NCBI GenBank assembly: GCA_903845455.1 | Contig: CAIMXN010000003.1 | Coordinates: 1-24,901, forward strand | DNA from: an uncultured beta proteobacterium | GTDB lineage: Bacteria > Pseudomonadota > Gammaproteobacteria > Burkholderiales > Burkholderiaceae | DNA: 24,901 nt | Direction: 5' to 3' | In this document: positions 22,755-24,901 of the stretch, piece by piece | How positions within the stretch are numbered: position 1 is the first letter of the stretch | Layout: each line of letters opens with the position of its first letter | Position numbers and translations under genes: made by a program | The notes under the pieces: generated by a model | Databases searched by the model: none | Told to the model about the DNA's origin: nothing | The model's input: the letters and a program-made list of their open reading frames with translations, nothing else

Positions 22755-23384
22755 ATGGAAGAAATTCATTTCTGGATAGGCATCATTGCCACGATTGCCT
22801 TCGCTATTACTGGAGTGTTAGCGATTGCTGATCGGGGCGTAGATATTTTTGGGGTGTTGGTACTCGGTGTGATTACGGCAATCGGCGGTGGTACTGTGCG
22901 CGATATCATTTTAGGAGCCCCTACCTTTTGGTCGCAGTCTCAAATTTATGTATGGCTTGCTTTGGCTGCGAGCGTGCTTACCTTTGTTGCGGAATCTTTT
23001 TTTACGCAACCGCAGATTTATCGTTGGATGCTATATATCGATGGATTAGGTGTTGCACTATTTGGTATTGCTGGCGCGGATAAAGCCTGGAATATGGGGT
23101 TTGGTTTGCCCTTAGGGCCTGTAATTTTGGGTGTAGTGACTGCGATCGGCGGCGGTTTGTTGCGAGACATTCTGGCGGGAAGAAAAACACTCTTAATGTC
23201 TTATGAGTTGTATGCCATTCCGGTAACTTTAGGTTGCTGTGCTTATGTGTTGATTCTCAATTTTTTGCCGCAATACACCATCGAAGGATCGGTCGCCTGT
23301 ATGTTGGCCATCTTTGGATTACGCGCAGCTGCTATTTACTGGGATCTGCGCGTACCCAAAATGTTGATTACTAAAACGCGCTAA
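22755..23384 (+). CDS. TRIC-type cation channel / UPF0126 family protein (YicG-like)
   Basis: Inner-membrane protein of 209 residues with about seven helices made from two repeats. Each repeat carries the family signature: AIGGGTVRDIILGAPTFW and AIGGGLLRDILAGRKTLL, at matching places. Prokaryotic homologues form trimeric cation channels, some K+ selective; YicG of E. coli has been linked to glycine use, and the Pfam name is glycine transporter. I chose ATG 22755 (MEEIHFWIG) because the first helix follows directly; the open frame upstream to 22644 has no family resemblance and overlaps the maiA start. The expected ribosome site is missing; a GGAGGG lies 30 bases upstream, in front of a two-codon GTG-CAT-TAG frame. 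It overlaps the convergent gene by 14 bases. Confidence 0.88.
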   Translation: MEEIHFWIGIIATIAFAITGVLAIADRGVDIFGVLVLGVITAIGGGTVRDIILGAPTFWSQSQIYVWLALAASVLTFVAESFFTQPQIYRWMLYIDGLGVALFGIAGADKAWNMGFGLPLGPVILGVVTAIGGGLLRDILAGRKTLLMSYELYAIPVTLGCCAYVLILNFLPQYTIEGSVACMLAIFGLRAAAIYWDLRVPKMLITKTR

Positions 23385-24901
23385 CAGCCCCATCACTACG
23401 GGGATCCCAGCCGCCACGTAATGTGCCAGAGGGCTCACGAATAATGCAGCCAGCATGACCAACAGTCTCATCAAAAGCATCCAGCATTTCAATCTCATGA
23501 CCAAGTGCATGCAATTCTTTCGCAACCCAAGGGCTAAAGCGGGATTCGAGTTTGAGGCTGTCGCTCGTTTGACCCCAAGTGCGCCCAAGCAACCAACGTG
23601 GGCGGCTGATAGCATCTTGTGGATCAAGACCATACGTTGCGGTTCGGGTGAATACGGCACATTGGGTTTGAGGTTGCCCATCGCCACCCATCGTGCCATA
23701 AACCATTTGACGTCCATCATTAAATAGAGCAAGCGCTGGATTCAGTGTATGAAATGGTTTGCGATAGGGCTCTAGATGGTTCAGTGCTTTTGGATCTAAG
23801 GAAAAGCTACAACCACGGTTTTGCCAATTGACACCAGATTTTGGTAGCACAATGCCGGCACCAAATTCGTGATAAATACTTTGGATGAAAGAAACGGAGT
23901 TTCCTTGTCCGTCAATAACGCCCATCCAAATTGTATCTGCAGGTCCTTTGCCTTGACCCCAAGGAAGCGCTTTTTCTGGATCAATATTTTTGGCAAGTTT
24001 TTTCAAAAAGGTGGGATCTAAAAACGACTGCGCATTTTTTACCATGTATGCCGGGTCAGTTACGAACTTATCCCGAACTTTAAAGGCTTGCTTGGTTGCT
24101 TCAACGCAGTGATGAACATATTGAGCGCTATCCACTTTGAAGCGTTTTAGATTCAGTTGATCCAAAATGCCGATGATCATCAATGAGACAACGCCTTGGG
24201 TTGGTGGCGTCATATTGTAGACATTACCCAAGCTGTGCTTTAACTCTAGAGGATCGATCAGCTTTGCTTGATGGCGATGAAGATCGCCTAGACGAAGGGG
24301 GCTGCCGATATCGGTTAACTCTTTTGCAAGCACATTTGCTAAATCACCACGGTAGTAATTCTCAGTTCCCTTTCTAGAAATTTGTCTTAATGTTTTAGCA
24401 AGACGTTCTTGTTTGAAGATGCTACCTACTGCAGGAGTCTTGCCGCCAACTAAAAATGTTTCAGTAAATCCGGGTATAGGGCTTAATTCTTCACGCTTCT
24501 TGGCTGTTAGGCTCGATTGACTATAGGTTACTGGCACACCAGTTTCTGCGTAGTGAATAGCATCAGCAAGCAAACGAGAGAGAGGAATTTTCCCCTTCAG
24601 CGCCTTTTTAGAAAGTTGATGTGCTGCACCCCAGCCTGAGATAGTGCCTGCTACCGTATTGGCTGCTACAGGGCCACGAAATGGAATGGCTTTAGTAATA
24701 CCGCGCTCGGCATACCACTGCTTAGTAGCAAGGCCTGCTGCAGCGCCGCATGCATCAATCCCGCCCATCGCCTTGCCTGGAGAGTGTATGACCCAAAAGG
24801 AGTCACCACCAATGGAGTTCATATGGGGGTAGACAACTGCGATAGTTGCCGCTGCAGCCACCATTGCCTCTAGTGCATTTCCACCTTCTCTTAAGACGGC
24901 C
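23371..24901 (-). CDS. Gamma-glutamyltransferase-family protein, 5' partial
   Basis: Ntn-hydrolase of the gamma-glutamyltransferase/cephalosporin acylase superfamily, which cleaves itself into large and small subunits. About 510 residues are visible; the frame is open to the window edge (VLREGGNALEAMVAAAATIAVVYPHMNSIGGDSFW, typical large-subunit start), so the true start lies beyond. The junction to the small subunit reads GPADTIWMGVIDGQGNSVSF. The Thr in DTIWMG aligns with the catalytic N-terminal Thr of TTHYSVVD in E. coli Ggt, but the next residues are Ile-Trp instead of Thr-His. The segments GTMGGDGQPQ and the end LRGGWDPRSDGAVSAF fit the family. No signal peptide can be judged. Substrate is unknown; glutathione hydrolysis is not assured given the altered junction. 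Confidence 0.88.
   Translation of the reverse strand, partial: AVLREGGNALEAMVAAAATIAVVYPHMNSIGGDSFWVIHSPGKAMGGIDACGAAAGLATKQWYAERGITKAIPFRGPVAANTVAGTISGWGAAHQLSKKALKGKIPLSRLLADAIHYAETGVPVTYSQSSLTAKKREELSPIPGFTETFLVGGKTPAVGSIFKQERLAKTLRQISRKGTENYYRGDLANVLAKELTDIGSPLRLGDLHRHQAKLIDPLELKHSLGNVYNMTPPTQGVVSLMIIGILDQLNLKRFKVDSAQYVHHCVEATKQAFKVRDKFVTDPAYMVKNAQSFLDPTFLKKLAKNIDPEKALPWGQGKGPADTIWMGVIDGQGNSVSFIQSIYHEFGAGIVLPKSGVNWQNRGCSFSLDPKALNHLEPYRKPFHTLNPALALFNDGRQMVYGTMGGDGQPQTQCAVFTRTATYGLDPQDAISRPRWLLGRTWGQTSDSLKLESRFSPWVAKELHALGHEIEMLDAFDETVGHAGCIIREPSGTLRGGWDPRSDGAVSAF

Noticed and set aside
23319..23732. 137-residue minus-strand open frame at the end of the gamma-glutamyltransferase-like gene
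   Set aside because: It lies in a shifted frame within the strongly conserved coding sequence and shows no domain or ribosome site.
1..24901. Mobile elements, CRISPR arrays, phage genes, toxin-antitoxin or defence operons
   Set aside because: No repeat arrays, transposase or integrase motifs, restriction enzymes or small paired toxin genes were seen; almost all space is filled by recognised core genes.

Overview
The window looks like a chromosomal housekeeping segment from a free-living betaproteobacterium of the Burkholderiales, most like Polynucleobacter. The reasons are moderate GC by eye, short intergenic gaps, and two conserved gene blocks in a betaproteobacterial arrangement (lptD-surA-pdxA-rsmA; miaB-ybeY-corC-lnt followed by glyQ-glyS-gmhB-plsC). 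The species assignment is inference from gene order and protein character, not a database match. I see no tRNA, rRNA, CRISPR array, insertion sequence, phage gene or integration scar.

Layout. (1) Bases 1-5554, plus strand: outer-membrane and RNA maturation operon lptD (5' end outside the window), surA, pdxA, rsmA, all joined by overlaps. (2) Bases 5577-14231, minus strand: eight genes read miaB, ybeY, corC, lnt, glyQ, glyS, gmhB, plsC. They cover tRNA modification, rRNA maturation, lipoprotein acylation, glycyl-tRNA charging, LPS heptose synthesis and phospholipid acylation. The ybeZ/phoH gene that lies between miaB and ybeY in E. coli is missing. A putative Na+/H+ antiporter (14296-15561) lies just upstream on the same strand. 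(3) Bases 15620-18425, plus strand: a rhodanese, then htpG and an OsmC-family gene behind a near-consensus sigma-32 heat-shock promoter. (4) Bases 18474-19164, minus strand: two small exported proteins, a glycine-zipper lipoprotein and a Rap1a/Tai-like four-cysteine protein. (5) Bases 19303-22003, plus strand: ammonium transporter, gamma-type carbonic anhydrase and AEC-family permease. (6) Bases 21971-24901: maleylacetoacetate isomerase-type GST (minus), TRIC/UPF0126 channel (plus), and a gamma-glutamyltransferase-family protein (minus, 5' end outside the window).

Together the genes serve envelope biogenesis (LptD and SurA assemble the outer membrane; GmhB feeds LPS core; Lnt and PlsC make lipoproteins and phospholipid), translation (GlyQS, MiaB, YbeY, RsmA), stress response (HtpG, OsmC, rhodanese) and small-molecule transport.

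I did not find a convincing undescribed multi-gene system. The signals most worth a second look are regulatory: a perfect 13-base inverted repeat that contains both a consensus -10 box and the start codon of the carbonic anhydrase gene; a triple GTGCA/TGCAC cluster upstream of the ammonium transporter; the sigma-32 promoter of htpG; and the orphan Tai-like exported protein.
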